Shown here: in pieces, positions 1 through 8,539 of the stretch | Numbering within the stretch: position 1 is the stretch's first letter | Layout: each line of letters begins with the position of its first letter | Assembly (NCBI GenBank): GCA_964545855.1 | Contig: CAZJHD010000008.1 | Location: 58,959 to 122,958, forward strand | DNA: 64,000 nucleotides | Direction of reading: 5' to 3' | DNA from: CAZJHD01 sp964545855 | GTDB taxonomy: Bacteria > Planctomycetota > UBA1135 > JACQFD01 | The notes under the pieces: generated by a model | What the model saw: the letters and a program-made list of their open reading frames with translations, nothing else | The model's database searches: none | What the model was told of the DNA's origin: nothing | Program-made: the position numbers and the translations under genes

Positions 1-266
1 TCTCCGGCGCGCCGGTGCTCCTCTGCGACGAGCCGACGGGCAACCTCTCGACGACGGCGGGCCTCGAGGTGATGGAGGCGCTGCGCCACTGCCGCGAGCG
101 CGAGAAGCGCACGATCCTTCTCGTCACGCACAACGCGCGCGACGCCGCCTTCGCCGACCGCGTCCTCGTGCTCCGCGACGGCGCCCTCGTTCCCGACGCG
201 GCGATGGAGGGCCCGAACCTGACGGCGGAGCGCATCCACGAGACGCTCGCGCGGCTGAAGATCTAG
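1..266 (+). CDS. ABC transporter ATP-binding protein, C-terminal fragment
   Basis: The open frame enters from the left edge (in frame from base 3), so only the C-terminal part of the ATPase is present. The Walker B region reads LLCDEPTGNLS, followed by the D-loop area, and further on LLVTHNARDAAFADRVLVLRDG carries the switch histidine (VTH). The DEPTGNL wording is typical of the LolD/MacB/FtsE class of ATPases that drive FtsX-type permeases, which fits the permease starting 4 bp after the stop. It presumably powers an exporter or lipoprotein-release complex at the inner membrane; the substrate is unknown. The Walker A and signature motifs lie outside the window. Confidence 0.93.
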   Translation, partial: SGAPVLLCDEPTGNLSTTAGLEVMEALRHCREREKRTILLVTHNARDAAFADRVLVLRDGALVPDAAMEGPNLTAERIHETLARLKI

Positions 267-270
267 CGCC

Positions 271-2871
271 TTGTTCGCCCTCCCCATGGCGTTCTCGGCG
301 CTGCGCACGCGGCCCGGGAAGACCCTCTTCTCCGTGCTCGGCATCGCGCTCGGCGTCGCGACGGCCGTCGCCATCGTGACGCTCGACGAGACGACGGTCT
401 TCGCGCGGACGGCAGCGAAGACCGACGCCTTCGCGCGCGTCGATCTCGAAGCGATCCCCGCCGACCCGGCGACCCCGCCGGCGGAGGCGCTCGAGGAGCT
501 GCGCGCGAACCCCTCCGTGCGCGCCGTTGGAGCGATGGTCCTCGGCACCGTCGACCTCATCGTCGGAGGCCGCCCGTCGGGCTCGGCGACGGCCATCGCC
601 CTCGACCCCGTGGCGCGGCGTGCGCCCGCCTTCAGCGCCTACCGCGTCTCCACGGGCGACGACCTCCCGGAGACCGACGACGGCGACACGGCGCTCGTCC
701 TCGTCGGCGAGGAGCTCGCGCGCCAGCTCGTGCTGCGGCCGGGCGACTCGATCGAGATCGTGCGTCCGAGCGCGCAGGCGCGCACGGCGTGCGTCGACGG
801 TCAGCTCGTCGAGCGCGCGTCGCCGCGGGACGAGGCGCCGATGGCGATCCCGATCCAGGTCTCGGTAACGGGCCTCCTCGACCGATGGCACCTCGGCAAG
901 CAGGGGGGTGGCTCCGTCGTGGTGATCCCCTTCGCGCTCGTCGAACGCGTCTTCTACGGCGAGCGGATGGCGCCGCTCTTCTGGCTCGCGAAGGACCCGA
1001 AGGTCTCGGCCGAGGACCTGAAGGCCTCCCTCGTGCCGCGCTTCGCCTTCAGCAAGGAGCGCTCGGCGCTCGTGGGGGAGGCCGCCGACGAGCGCGCCTT
1101 CCGGAACGGCGTCCGCGTGTCGGGGGTGCTGGCGCTCCTGCTCGGCCTCTTCGTGATCTTCCACACGCTCTCCATGACGCTCCTCGAGCGCGTGCGCGAG
1201 ATCGCGATGCTGAACGCGCTCGGCGCGACGCGCACGCAGATCGGCGGCGCGTTCTTCCTGGAGGGTCTCCTCGTCGCCGCCTCGGGCGCCGCCGCGGGCG
1301 TCGGCCTCGGCCTCGGCCTCGCGCGCCTCGCGCTGCTGTCGGGATACACGACCCTCGGCCGCGTCGCCGCCGTCGAGGAGTTCCAGGTCTCCTGGGGACC
1401 GGTGCTCGCTATCGCCGGCGTCGGCGTCGTGATCGCGCTCCTGGGTTCCATCTTCCCGCTCGTGAAGGCGCGCGCGATCTACCCGGCGCAAGTGCTCTCG
1501 CAGCGCGACCTCGGCCGCGCGACCGACCTCTTCCGCGGCCTGAACGTCTTCCTCTTCACGATCTTCGCGGTGGCACTGCCGCTGCTCTACGTCTTCGTCG
1601 TGCCGGTGCTCGGCGAGGGATCGCGCGAGACGGGGCGCGTGCTGCTGCTGGGCGGCGTCCTCTTCGCGATCTTCCTCGGCGCGCTCCTCCTCGCGCCGAG
1701 GCTCCTCGCGGCGCTCTGCGCGCTCCTCGCGAAACCCCTCGAGGGCCGCTGGCCGCTCGAAGGATTCCTGTCGTCGCGCTCGATGACCGAGGGCGTGGCG
1801 CGCGTCGCCATCTCCGCCGCCGTGCTGGCGCTCGTGGCGTCGGCGCTCATCACGATCCGCGGCGTGACGGGCGGGCTGCGGACCGAGCTCGTCTCCTGGG
1901 GCGACACCGTGGACTCCAAGGTGTTCGTGAGCGCGTCGCCGGCGATCCCGCGCGACCGCGTCGAGGCGCTCCGGGCGCTCCCGGGCATCGCCGGCTTCGA
2001 GTCGCTCGGGCTCTGGATCGACTCGCCCTTCATGATCCGCGGCCTGCGCGCCGACGACCTCGCGGGCGGCGGCCCCTTCGCCGACGCAGAGCTTCGGCGC
2101 GCCTTCGACGAGACCGAGTCGATCGTGCTGTCGACGCCGCTCGCGCGGGCGCTGCGCGCGCAGCGCGGGAGCGAGATCCCCGTGGCCGTGCCGTCGGGTC
2201 CGCCGCGCCGGCTGCAGGTGATCGCGGTCTCCGACGATCTCGGATTCTTCCCGACACAGCGCGAGTACGGCGTCGTCTCCGAAGCATGGATGACGCGCTG
2301 GTTCTGCAAGACGAGCGCCGAGATCTCGCACGTCGCTCTGCGCATCCGCCCCGGCGCCGATCCCGACGCGTCGGCCGGCGCGGCCGCGGCGGCGCTCGCC
2401 GACCTGCCGCCCGTGAAGATCCGCACCGGCGCGGCCGTGCGCGACGCCGAGCTCGCCGACGTCGACCGCGACTTCCGTCTCTTCGACTGGATCCTCGGCC
2501 TCGTGGCGGCGCTCGCGGGCATCGGCGTGCTGAACGCGCTCCTCATCGCCGCCATCGAGAAGCGCAAGGAGATCGGCGTGCTGAAGGCCCTCGGGATGAC
2601 GCGCGGGCAGCTCGCCCGCACGGTGCTCCTGGAGGCGGCGACGACGGGATTCGTCGGCGGCGGACTCGGCGTCCTCCTCGGCATCGCCTTCGTCCTCGTC
2701 GTGATGGACGCGCTCGCGCGCCTGACGGGCCTTCCGCTCGAGGTGACGCCGCAGCCGGGCACCGCGGCCGCCGCCTGGGTCGGCGCCGTCGGCCTCGCGC
2801 TCGGCGCATCGCTCCTTCCGATCGCCCGCGCGAACCGGTTCCGCGCGGCCGACGCGGTTCGCTACGAGTGA
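271..2871 (+). CDS. ABC transporter permease, two FtsX domains (MacB/LolE-like)
   Basis: An 866-residue inner-membrane protein. An N-terminal membrane segment follows the RTRPGKTLFSVLGIALG stretch typical of MacB-type permeases, then comes an extracytoplasmic domain. Two FtsX-type blocks follow: one around residues 285-395 (VREIAMLNALGATRTQIG, with paired helices) and one near the C-terminus around 740-860 (KRKEIGVLKALGMTRGQLA). The RE/KEIG.L.ALGxTRxQ wording repeated in both blocks is the family hallmark. The longest frame starts at TTG 271; ATG 286 is equally possible. It is the partner of the ATPase immediately upstream and almost certainly co-transcribed. Which molecule it moves cannot be told. 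Confidence 0.93.
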   Translation: MFALPMAFSALRTRPGKTLFSVLGIALGVATAVAIVTLDETTVFARTAAKTDAFARVDLEAIPADPATPPAEALEELRANPSVRAVGAMVLGTVDLIVGGRPSGSATAIALDPVARRAPAFSAYRVSTGDDLPETDDGDTALVLVGEELARQLVLRPGDSIEIVRPSAQARTACVDGQLVERASPRDEAPMAIPIQVSVTGLLDRWHLGKQGGGSVVVIPFALVERVFYGERMAPLFWLAKDPKVSAEDLKASLVPRFAFSKERSALVGEAADERAFRNGVRVSGVLALLLGLFVIFHTLSMTLLERVREIAMLNALGATRTQIGGAFFLEGLLVAASGAAAGVGLGLGLARLALLSGYTTLGRVAAVEEFQVSWGPVLAIAGVGVVIALLGSIFPLVKARAIYPAQVLSQRDLGRATDLFRGLNVFLFTIFAVALPLLYVFVVPVLGEGSRETGRVLLLGGVLFAIFLGALLLAPRLLAALCALLAKPLEGRWPLEGFLSSRSMTEGVARVAISAAVLALVASALITIRGVTGGLRTELVSWGDTVDSKVFVSASPAIPRDRVEALRALPGIAGFESLGLWIDSPFMIRGLRADDLAGGGPFADAELRRAFDETESIVLSTPLARALRAQRGSEIPVAVPSGPPRRLQVIAVSDDLGFFPTQREYGVVSEAWMTRWFCKTSAEISHVALRIRPGADPDASAGAAAAALADLPPVKIRTGAAVRDAELADVDRDFRLFDWILGLVAALAGIGVLNALLIAAIEKRKEIGVLKALGMTRGQLARTVLLEAATTGFVGGGLGVLLGIAFVLVVMDALARLTGLPLEVTPQPGTAAAAWVGAVGLALGASLLPIARANRFRAADAVRYE

Positions 2872-2891
2872 TCCGTGCGCGGAATTCTCCG

Positions 2892-3260
2892 ATGACTCGC
2901 GACCACACCCATCCCGAGAGCCACGCGCGCGAGCCCGTGCCCCGAGGGCGGCGCGTCGGCGCGAGCGTGCTCCTCGGTCTGGGCGGACTCGTCGCGACGC
3001 CGGCCCTGGTGTACGCGACCGCGCTCCTGCTCCACGGATCGCGCGCGTCCTGGAGCGAGGGACAGGGAGAGGGCTTCGTCGCGTTCCTGACGGCGGTCTA
3101 CGCCATGCCCGCGGGCGCCGGGTACTGGGCGATCGCGGGAGCGGCGATGACCGGAGCGACCTCGTCCGCGCGGCGCCGCCGGATCACCACCGCCGCGCTC
3201 GTCGTCTTCGTCGCCGCCGTCGTCGCCATGACGGTGCTCGTGATGCGGGGCGCCGCCTGA
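2892..3260 (+). CDS. small three-helix membrane protein
   Basis: A 122-residue protein beginning at ATG 2892, 20 bp after the permease stop. A charged, His/Arg-rich N-terminus of about 20 residues precedes three hydrophobic stretches, at about 24-48, 66-90 and 98-119. The last ends in a short polar tail. I recognise no family. Position and strand suggest it belongs to the ABC exporter operon or is a downstream passenger. Confidence 0.6.
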   Translation: MTRDHTHPESHAREPVPRGRRVGASVLLGLGGLVATPALVYATALLLHGSRASWSEGQGEGFVAFLTAVYAMPAGAGYWAIAGAAMTGATSSARRRRITTAALVVFVAAVVAMTVLVMRGAA

Positions 3261-3274
3261 GGCCGGGGCGAAGC

Positions 3275-3874
3275 ATGGCACTCGTCGTTCTTCTTCGCGG
3301 CGTGAACGTCGGGGGACATCGGACCTTCCGTCCTTCCGCGCTGGCCGCGCAGCTTGCGCACCTCGGTGTCGTGAACATCGGCGCTGCCGGAGCCTTCGTC
3401 GTCCGGAAGCCGATCGGCCGCACGCGGCTCCGCGCGGAGTTCGCGCGTCGGCTTCCCTTCGAGACGGAGATCGTGATCTGCGGCGCGCGCGACCTCGCGC
3501 GGCTGCTCGATCACGAGGGCTTCGCGGAGATCCCTGTTCGGCGCGACCTCGTCCGCTTCGTGAGCGTGCTCGCGCGGAAGCCCCGCGCGCGGCCGCCGGT
3601 GCCGCTCGCCCTTCCCGCGACCGGCCCGTGGCTCGTGAGGATCCTCGTGCGGGAGGGCCCATTCCTGCTCGGCGTCTATCGCCGCCGGATGGATGCGATC
3701 ACGTCCCTCGGGACGCTCGACCGCCTCTTCGGCGCGCCCGTCACGACACGCAACTGGAACACCGTCGCCGCGATCGCCGCGTCGTGCTCGTCGGCGGATC
3801 TCGATCGGAATCCTGCTCGCGCACCAGCGACCGAGGCGAGGACGCGGGCCAAGAGACGGAGGACCAGGCAATGA
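3275..3874 (+). CDS. DUF1697 family protein
   Basis: A 199-residue protein. The N-terminus MALVVLLRGVNVGGH and the early L-x-x-LG pattern are the DUF1697 signature (normally LLRGINVGG), with the usual central segment on the way to FETEIVICGARDLA. The length matches the family. DUF1697 proteins have no settled function. The C-terminal tail is unusually basic and low in complexity. Its stop overlaps the start of the next gene (ATGA at 3871-3874), implying translational coupling. Confidence 0.8.
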   Translation: MALVVLLRGVNVGGHRTFRPSALAAQLAHLGVVNIGAAGAFVVRKPIGRTRLRAEFARRLPFETEIVICGARDLARLLDHEGFAEIPVRRDLVRFVSVLARKPRARPPVPLALPATGPWLVRILVREGPFLLGVYRRRMDAITSLGTLDRLFGAPVTTRNWNTVAAIAASCSSADLDRNPARAPATEARTRAKRRRTRQ

Positions 3875-4338
3875 CCCCGAGGAAAGGAGCTCCGAAGACG
3901 TCCGATCGCGCCGCGGCGCGGCGCGAGAGCGCCGCCGGCTTCACGGCCGAGGAGCGTGCCGCGATGAAGGAGCGCGCCCAGGAGCGGAAGGCCAGTGCGC
4001 GCGGCGCGGACGGCGAGAAGGACCTGCTCGCGAAGATCGCCGCCCTGCCCGAGCCGGATCGCGGCGTGGCGAAGCGGCTTCACGCGATCGTGCTGGCCGC
4101 CGCGCCGGACCTCTCGCCGAGGACCTGGTACGGGATGCCCGCCTGGGCCAAGGACGACAAGGTCGTCTGCTTCTTCCAGAGCGCGGGCAAGTTCAAGACG
4201 AGGTACTCGACGCTGGGCTTCAGCGACAAGGCGAACCTCGACGACGGCGATCTGTGGCCGACGGCCTTCGCGCTGAAGGAGCTGACGGCCTCCGCGGAAG
4301 CGCGGATCGTCGCGCTCGTGAAGAGAGCGGTGCGCTGA
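3871..4338 (+). CDS. DUF1801/YdhG-like protein
   Basis: A 155-residue protein starting at the ATG of an ATGA overlap with the DUF1697 gene. After a charged, probably disordered first 50 residues it shows the DUF1801-type core. This comprises a helical LHAIVLAAAPDLSPRTWYGMPAW segment, a strand KVVCFFQSAGKFKTRYSTLGF and a final helix with a basic end. The WYGMPAW motif is characteristic of these small YdhG-like proteins; some relatives have been linked to iron binding, which is not demonstrable here. Confidence 0.75.
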   Translation: MTPRKGAPKTSDRAAARRESAAGFTAEERAAMKERAQERKASARGADGEKDLLAKIAALPEPDRGVAKRLHAIVLAAAPDLSPRTWYGMPAWAKDDKVVCFFQSAGKFKTRYSTLGFSDKANLDDGDLWPTAFALKELTASAEARIVALVKRAVR

Positions 4339-4345
4339 GGTCGCC

Positions 4346-4549
4346 GTGAGCCGGCTCGCGCGCTTCCCGAACGCGGTCCGCCGCGACGCCGGCGTCCAGG
4401 CCTGGCTCGACGGCCACGCGCACGAGCGGTGCGCGGTCGCGCGCCGCTGGCACGAGGGGATGCGCGCGTGCGGCGCCGACGTTGCGGCCTTCCGGGATCT
4501 CGTCCGGGTCGCCTCGCGCGACATGAGGGGGCGGCTCGAGGCCGGGTAG
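4346..4549 (+). CDS. small hypothetical protein
   Basis: A 67-residue frame starting at GTG 4346, 7 bp after the DUF1801-like stop, in the same direction. It is Arg/Ala/His-rich with one predicted helix around WLDGHAHERCAVARRWHEG and no hydrophobic membrane stretch. No family is recognised. Close spacing favours it being the last gene of the small operon, but a chance frame in GC-rich DNA is possible. Confidence 0.4.
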   Translation: MSRLARFPNAVRRDAGVQAWLDGHAHERCAVARRWHEGMRACGADVAAFRDLVRVASRDMRGRLEAG

Positions 4550-4638
4550 TGCGCGGGAGCGGGATCTCGGCCGTGCCTCGCGCGGCTCCCGGAGGCTCGG
4601 TTCTCATGTGAACCTCCGAGAAGGTCCGATCTCATGGA

Positions 4639-4663
4639 ATGTGTCCTTCTTGAAAGGACACAT
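4639..4663. promoter_or_regulatory. perfect 10-bp-arm palindrome upstream of DUF4143 ATPase
   Basis: ATGTGTCCTT and AAGGACACAT are exact reverse complements separated by the 5-base spacer CTTGA. The palindrome ends 18 bp before the ATG at 4682, the place expected for an operator or a 5'UTR hairpin. The frame is open upstream to an ATG at 4634, but using that would put the palindrome inside the coding sequence, so 4682 is preferred. Confidence 0.6.
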
Positions 4664-4681
4664 CGACTTCATCCTGGCTCC

Positions 4682-6007
4682 ATGACGTTGCACCCCGTCC
4701 TCGCGGAGAAGCTGAGCGCCGCGCTCGCTCCCGCGCCCCGATCCGAGATCACGCGGCGCGACATGCGCCTTCCGGAGATCGCCGGCAAGGTCCACGCGGT
4801 GATCGGAATGCGGCGCGCCGGCAAGACGACGTTCCTCCGACAGCTCCTGGAAGACCGCAGGAAGGCGCTGCCGCCCGAGCGAGCGCTCTACCTGAGCCTC
4901 GACGACGATCGATTGGCGGAGCTCGAGTCGGACCAGCTCGGGTTCCTCCTGGAGGAGTACTTCCGACGATTCCCGAAGCTGCGCGGACGGGAGCCCGTGC
5001 ATTGGTTCCTCGACGAGATCCAGCTCGTCCCCGGCTGGGAGCGATTCGCCCGAAGAGTGCTCGACTCGGAGAGAGTGGAGCTCGTCGTCGCGGGCTCGTC
5101 GGCGCGAATGCTCTCGCGAGAGGTCCACACATCCCTGCGTGGCCGTGGAATCGCCACCGTGGTTCGGCCCTTCGGCTTCCGAGAGTTCCTACGCCACCGC
5201 GGTGAGGAGCCCACCGAGTCGCCCCGGCGCTGGACCGCCGCGGAGCGGTCCCTCGTGGAGAAGCGTTTCCGCGAGTTCCTCGTCGAGGGCGGTTTTCCGG
5301 AGACGCAGCGCCTCCGCGCCGCGCTGCGGATCGAGATCCTGCAGGGCTACGTGGACGTCGTGCTCTTCCGCGACATCGTGGAGCGCCATGGAGTCACGCA
5401 GATCGCGGCCTTGCGCTGGCTCGTCCGCCACGCCCTGCGGAACCCGGCGGGTAGCTTCAGCGTCCACCGGATGCACCAGGATCTGAAGAGCCAGGGACAC
5501 GGCGTCGCGAAGGATGCGGTGCACGCCATGCTCGGCCATCTCGTCGATGCGTTCCTCCTGAGCGCGGTGCCGCTCGCGACCGAGTCCGAGCGCCAGCGGA
5601 ATTCGAACCCGCGGAAGCTCTTCCCCGTGGATCCGGGCCTCATCGAGGCGTTCGACGCGAGCGGCCGCACGAACGTCGGACATGCGTTGGAGACCGTCGT
5701 CCAGAACGAGCTGGAGCGTCGCGGCGCCGAAGTCGGCTACGTCAAGATCGCCGACGGTTCGGAAGTCGACTTCCTCGCTCGGCTTCCGGGGAGCGGCGAT
5801 TTGCTCATCCAGGTCTGTGCCGATCCGACGTCACCCGAAACGCTCTCGCGCGAGCTTGCCGCGCTGAGCGAAGCGGCCAAGGAGCACTCCCGGGCGGCGC
5901 GGCGACTCCTCGTGCTCGACCGCGACGCTCTCGCGCGCGTTCGCGCGCCGGGGGTCGAGGTGCTTCCGGCCTACGAGTGGCTGCTCGCGGATCCCGAGGA
6001 TGCGTGA
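4682..6007 (+). CDS. AAA+ ATPase with C-terminal DUF4143 domain (copy 1)
   Basis: A 441-residue protein. Walker A is GMRRAGKT (residues 42-49), and Walker B ends in LDEIQ (D111, E112), followed by a sensor-like VVAGSSARML. The C-terminal third is the DUF4143 domain, with LETVVQNELERRGAEVGYV and SEVDF. In many relatives this region ends in an ExK-like motif of a PD-(D/E)xK fold; here the corresponding place reads LIQVC, so the lysine appears lost. The family is widespread, mobile and of uncertain role, often discussed with defence or toxin-like loci. A palindrome precedes the chosen start. The gene is convergent with the DNA-alkylation-repair gene 31 bp away. Confidence 0.88.
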   Translation: MTLHPVLAEKLSAALAPAPRSEITRRDMRLPEIAGKVHAVIGMRRAGKTTFLRQLLEDRRKALPPERALYLSLDDDRLAELESDQLGFLLEEYFRRFPKLRGREPVHWFLDEIQLVPGWERFARRVLDSERVELVVAGSSARMLSREVHTSLRGRGIATVVRPFGFREFLRHRGEEPTESPRRWTAAERSLVEKRFREFLVEGGFPETQRLRAALRIEILQGYVDVVLFRDIVERHGVTQIAALRWLVRHALRNPAGSFSVHRMHQDLKSQGHGVAKDAVHAMLGHLVDAFLLSAVPLATESERQRNSNPRKLFPVDPGLIEAFDASGRTNVGHALETVVQNELERRGAEVGYVKIADGSEVDFLARLPGSGDLLIQVCADPTSPETLSRELAALSEAAKEHSRAARRLLVLDRDALARVRAPGVEVLPAYEWLLADPEDA

Positions 6008-6038
6008 CGCGTCGCTCGGCCCCTCTGCGCGCACGAGT

Positions 6039-6704
6039 TCAGTCCTGGCGCCGCACCATCTCCTGGATCCAGATCGGAGCGAACGGAGACGTGCAGCCTT
6101 TCGAGACGGGGTAGTCCCGGTAGATCCCGAGCTTCTCTCCGATGGCGAGCGCGCGCTTGCGGTACTTCGGGAAGTGGATCCCGATCTCCGCGAGACAGGT
6201 GTTCATCGTCCACTGGATCTCGGAAGCGGCGCTCCCCATCTCGGACTCGATGCGGTCGAGGAGCGCCGCGACGTCGAGCCCCTCGGGGCTCCGCGCGACG
6301 CGCGCGGCGGTGAGCCCCCAGCCGGCGCGCGCGGCCATGGGGTCGTCCGCCGCCATCCACTTCTGGCGGAGCGTCTCCTGGTCGGCGTGCTGCTTCACGA
6401 CGTAGGAGAGCAGCCAGTCGGCCACGTTCACGAAGGTGACGGAGCGCACGATCCGGTCCATCTCGACAAAGGAGAGGGACGCCGGGTCCATCACGAGGAT
6501 CGCCAGGAGCTGCGCATCGGCGTTCCCGGTCTTCCAGAGCGCGAGCGCCAGCGCGTGATCCTTCTTGATCTTCTTGGCGAGCGTTCGGATGTCCCCGGCC
6601 TTGACTCCGAACTGGTTCTTCCCGGCGCCGCGCTTGCGATTCCGGGTGCGCACGTCCTCGGACCCGAGCGATTCGAGCTGCGCGAGTGCCTGCTTCACGT
6701 CCAT
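6039..6704 (-). CDS. DNA alkylation repair-like HEAT protein (AlkD family)
   Basis: A 221-residue all-helical protein matching the DNA-alkylation-repair (PF08713-type) family. Features are GVKAGDIRTLAKKIKKDHALALALW early, then LLAILVMDP, a VNVADWLLSYVV helix and WMAADDPMAARAGWGL. The C-terminal SKGCTSPFAPIWI segment is the usual tail of the YhaZ/AlkD-like subgroup. Known members (AlkC/AlkD) excise N3/N7-alkylpurines; catalytic competence here is not shown. Start taken at ATG 6704, since the frame upstream is non-homologous. A paralogue lies divergently at 7234. Confidence 0.85.
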   Translation of the reverse strand: MDVKQALAQLESLGSEDVRTRNRKRGAGKNQFGVKAGDIRTLAKKIKKDHALALALWKTGNADAQLLAILVMDPASLSFVEMDRIVRSVTFVNVADWLLSYVVKQHADQETLRQKWMAADDPMAARAGWGLTAARVARSPEGLDVAALLDRIESEMGSAASEIQWTMNTCLAEIGIHFPKYRKRALAIGEKLGIYRDYPVSKGCTSPFAPIWIQEMVRRQD

Positions 6705-6832
6705 GGGCCGATCGTAGGGGCCGGTCTCCGGGGGGTCCAAGGCTCGCCCGAAGCGGGACCGCCGCGCCGAGCGCGCGGCACTACACTCGGCACCCGACTG
6801 CTCGCAGCGTGCGAGCATGCGAGGAAACGCGC

Positions 6833-7237
6833 ATGAACTTCTGGAGGCTCCTTGCGGCGCTCCTCGGAGCGTCGCTGATGGTCGGCGAGACGATCCGATC
6901 CTTCGGCCAGGGGCGCCATCCGATGTTCGTGCTCGACGACTTCTTCATCGGCGGGGGTCTCGTCGCGGCGGCCCTCCTCATGGCGAAACCGACGCCCACC
7001 CGCTGCTGCGCCTTCTCCGCGGCTTTCGGCGCGGCCTCGGGGATGCTCTACGGGAGCTTCTTCGGGAAGCTCTTCGATCCGTCCCGGCCGCTGATGAGCA
7101 ACATCGATTCTCGCCTGCTCACGGCGCTCATCGGACTGGCCTTCACGGGCTCCCTCGTGGGGCTGGCGGCAAGCCTTCGCATGGCGAATCGGCTCCTCGT
7201 CGAGCGCAAGCCGTCGAGCGAGACGGAGAGACGATGA
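6833..7237 (+). CDS. small multi-helix membrane protein
   Basis: A 134-residue protein starting at ATG 6833. It has four hydrophobic segments (about 4-22, 35-53, 59-80 and 97-120) with glycine-rich helix packing and a polar C-terminal tail. No family is recognised. Its stop overlaps the start of the next gene (ATGA, 7234-7237), so it is translationally coupled to the DNA-alkylation-repair-like gene. A functional link is not obvious. Confidence 0.65.
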   Translation: MNFWRLLAALLGASLMVGETIRSFGQGRHPMFVLDDFFIGGGLVAAALLMAKPTPTRCCAFSAAFGAASGMLYGSFFGKLFDPSRPLMSNIDSRLLTALIGLAFTGSLVGLAASLRMANRLLVERKPSSETERR

Positions 7238-7911
7238 AGGTCGAGGAAATCCTGGCGACGCTGAAGAAGCTCGGGAAGCCCCAGACGGCCGCGATCTATC
7301 GGCGTCACGGATCGGGCGAGCAGGTCTTCGGCGTGCTGACGTCGGATCTCGCCAAGCTCCAGAAGAGGATCGCGGTCGACCATGCGCTCGCGATGAAGCT
7401 CTGGAAGACGGGGATCGCCGAGGCGCGCATCCTGGCGCTCCTGATCGCCGATCCGGAGAAGCTGACTCGGTCCGACGCGGACGGCCTGCTCCAGGACGGT
7501 CGAGCCCATTTCGTCGGCTGCTACCTGACCGGGCTCGTGGCCCGCAGCCCGATCGCGGACGAGACGATGCGCGCCTGGATGGAGTCTCCGGGCGAGCTCC
7601 ACCGCGAGATGGGCTACGGGATCCTCGGCCTTCGGCTGAAGGACGATCCGGACTCGGTCAGCGACGCGGACGCCGAGCGCGTGCTGGCGACGATCGAACG
7701 GGAGATCCACCGCGCTCCGAACTGGGCGCGGTACGCGATGAACGGCGCCCTGATCTCGATCGGGGTCTTCAAGCCCGCGCTTCGCAAGAAGGCGATCGAC
7801 GCGGCGAAGCGCATCGGCAGAGTCGAGGTCGACCACGGCGAGACGTACTGCAAGACTCCCGACGCGGTCGCGTCCATCGAGAAGGCGTCGAAGCGGAAGC
7901 GTTGCCCGTGA
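7234..7911 (+). CDS. DNA alkylation repair-like HEAT protein, second paralogue
   Basis: A 225-residue paralogue of the 6039-6704 product with the same layout. Shared elements are FGVLTSDLAKLQKRIAVDHALAMKLWKTG, ARILALLIADPEKL, a central helix GCYLTGLVAR and a C-terminal CKTPDAV tail. The KIAVDHALA..LWKTG block is nearly shared between the two copies. The pair arose by duplication and is now arranged divergently around the small membrane-protein gene. Enzymatic activity is assumed from the family only. Confidence 0.83.
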   Translation: MKVEEILATLKKLGKPQTAAIYRRHGSGEQVFGVLTSDLAKLQKRIAVDHALAMKLWKTGIAEARILALLIADPEKLTRSDADGLLQDGRAHFVGCYLTGLVARSPIADETMRAWMESPGELHREMGYGILGLRLKDDPDSVSDADAERVLATIEREIHRAPNWARYAMNGALISIGVFKPALRKKAIDAAKRIGRVEVDHGETYCKTPDAVASIEKASKRKRCP

Positions 7912-8023
7912 GCCGGGCCGTCGCCTCCAGCGATGCCCTGCGCGAGTCCCCCGCGCGGATCGGCGCGCCGCTCGTGCGAAGTGCCACGCCTCGCACCCGT
8001 TCCGATCCCGAGGAGGCCGCACC

Positions 8024-8455
8024 GTGCCGGAGACGCGCGTCAAGTACTGGATCCTCTCCGCTCTCTCGGGAGTCGCCTGGGGTGGTCTCGTCGCCCTGAT
8101 CGCGGCGGACGCGTTCCCCGGAATCCTCGGGGGAGGACTGCTCGCCTCGCCCGCGATCGGCGTCGCCGTCGGCGCCGCCACGACGCAATGGTGCCGCTTG
8201 CCGGCGGCGCTCCGCGTCGTGGCCGCCCTCGTCTCGCTCTACGCCGCGGGGGCGATGTTCGGCCTCGCCGTCGGGCTCTACGACTGGCTCGCCCGCGACA
8301 TCCCGAACCGCATCCCCGAGGGCGTGGTCGTCCAGGCCGTGATGGCCTTCCTGTGGGGGCTCACGCTCCCCGGGTGGTTCCTCGTGCTCTGGCCACTCGC
8401 CTACGGGAATCTCCGGCTGCTCGCGCGCTGCAGCCCGGAGTGCATCGATCGGTAG
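8024..8455 (+). CDS. hypothetical four-helix membrane protein
   Basis: A 143-residue protein with GTG start at 8024, preceded by a GAGGAGG-like purine run (CCGAGGAGGCC) about 9 bp upstream. Hydrophobic segments lie at about 9-30, 33-52, 62-84 and 101-130. There are no catalytic motifs and I recognise no family. Confidence 0.6.
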   Translation: MPETRVKYWILSALSGVAWGGLVALIAADAFPGILGGGLLASPAIGVAVGAATTQWCRLPAALRVVAALVSLYAAGAMFGLAVGLYDWLARDIPNRIPEGVVVQAVMAFLWGLTLPGWFLVLWPLAYGNLRLLARCSPECIDR

Positions 8456-8539
8456 GGAGGCGCGCCGGCGTCGATCGGCGCGACGAGAGGGAGCGAGCGC
8501 CAAGGGACGAGCACCGTCGCCGCGAGGCCGCGCGTCGCC

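Noticed and set aside
124..2331. 735-codon minus-strand frame opposite the ABC permease
   Set aside because: Arg/Glu-rich shadow; the plus strand has clear FtsX motifs.
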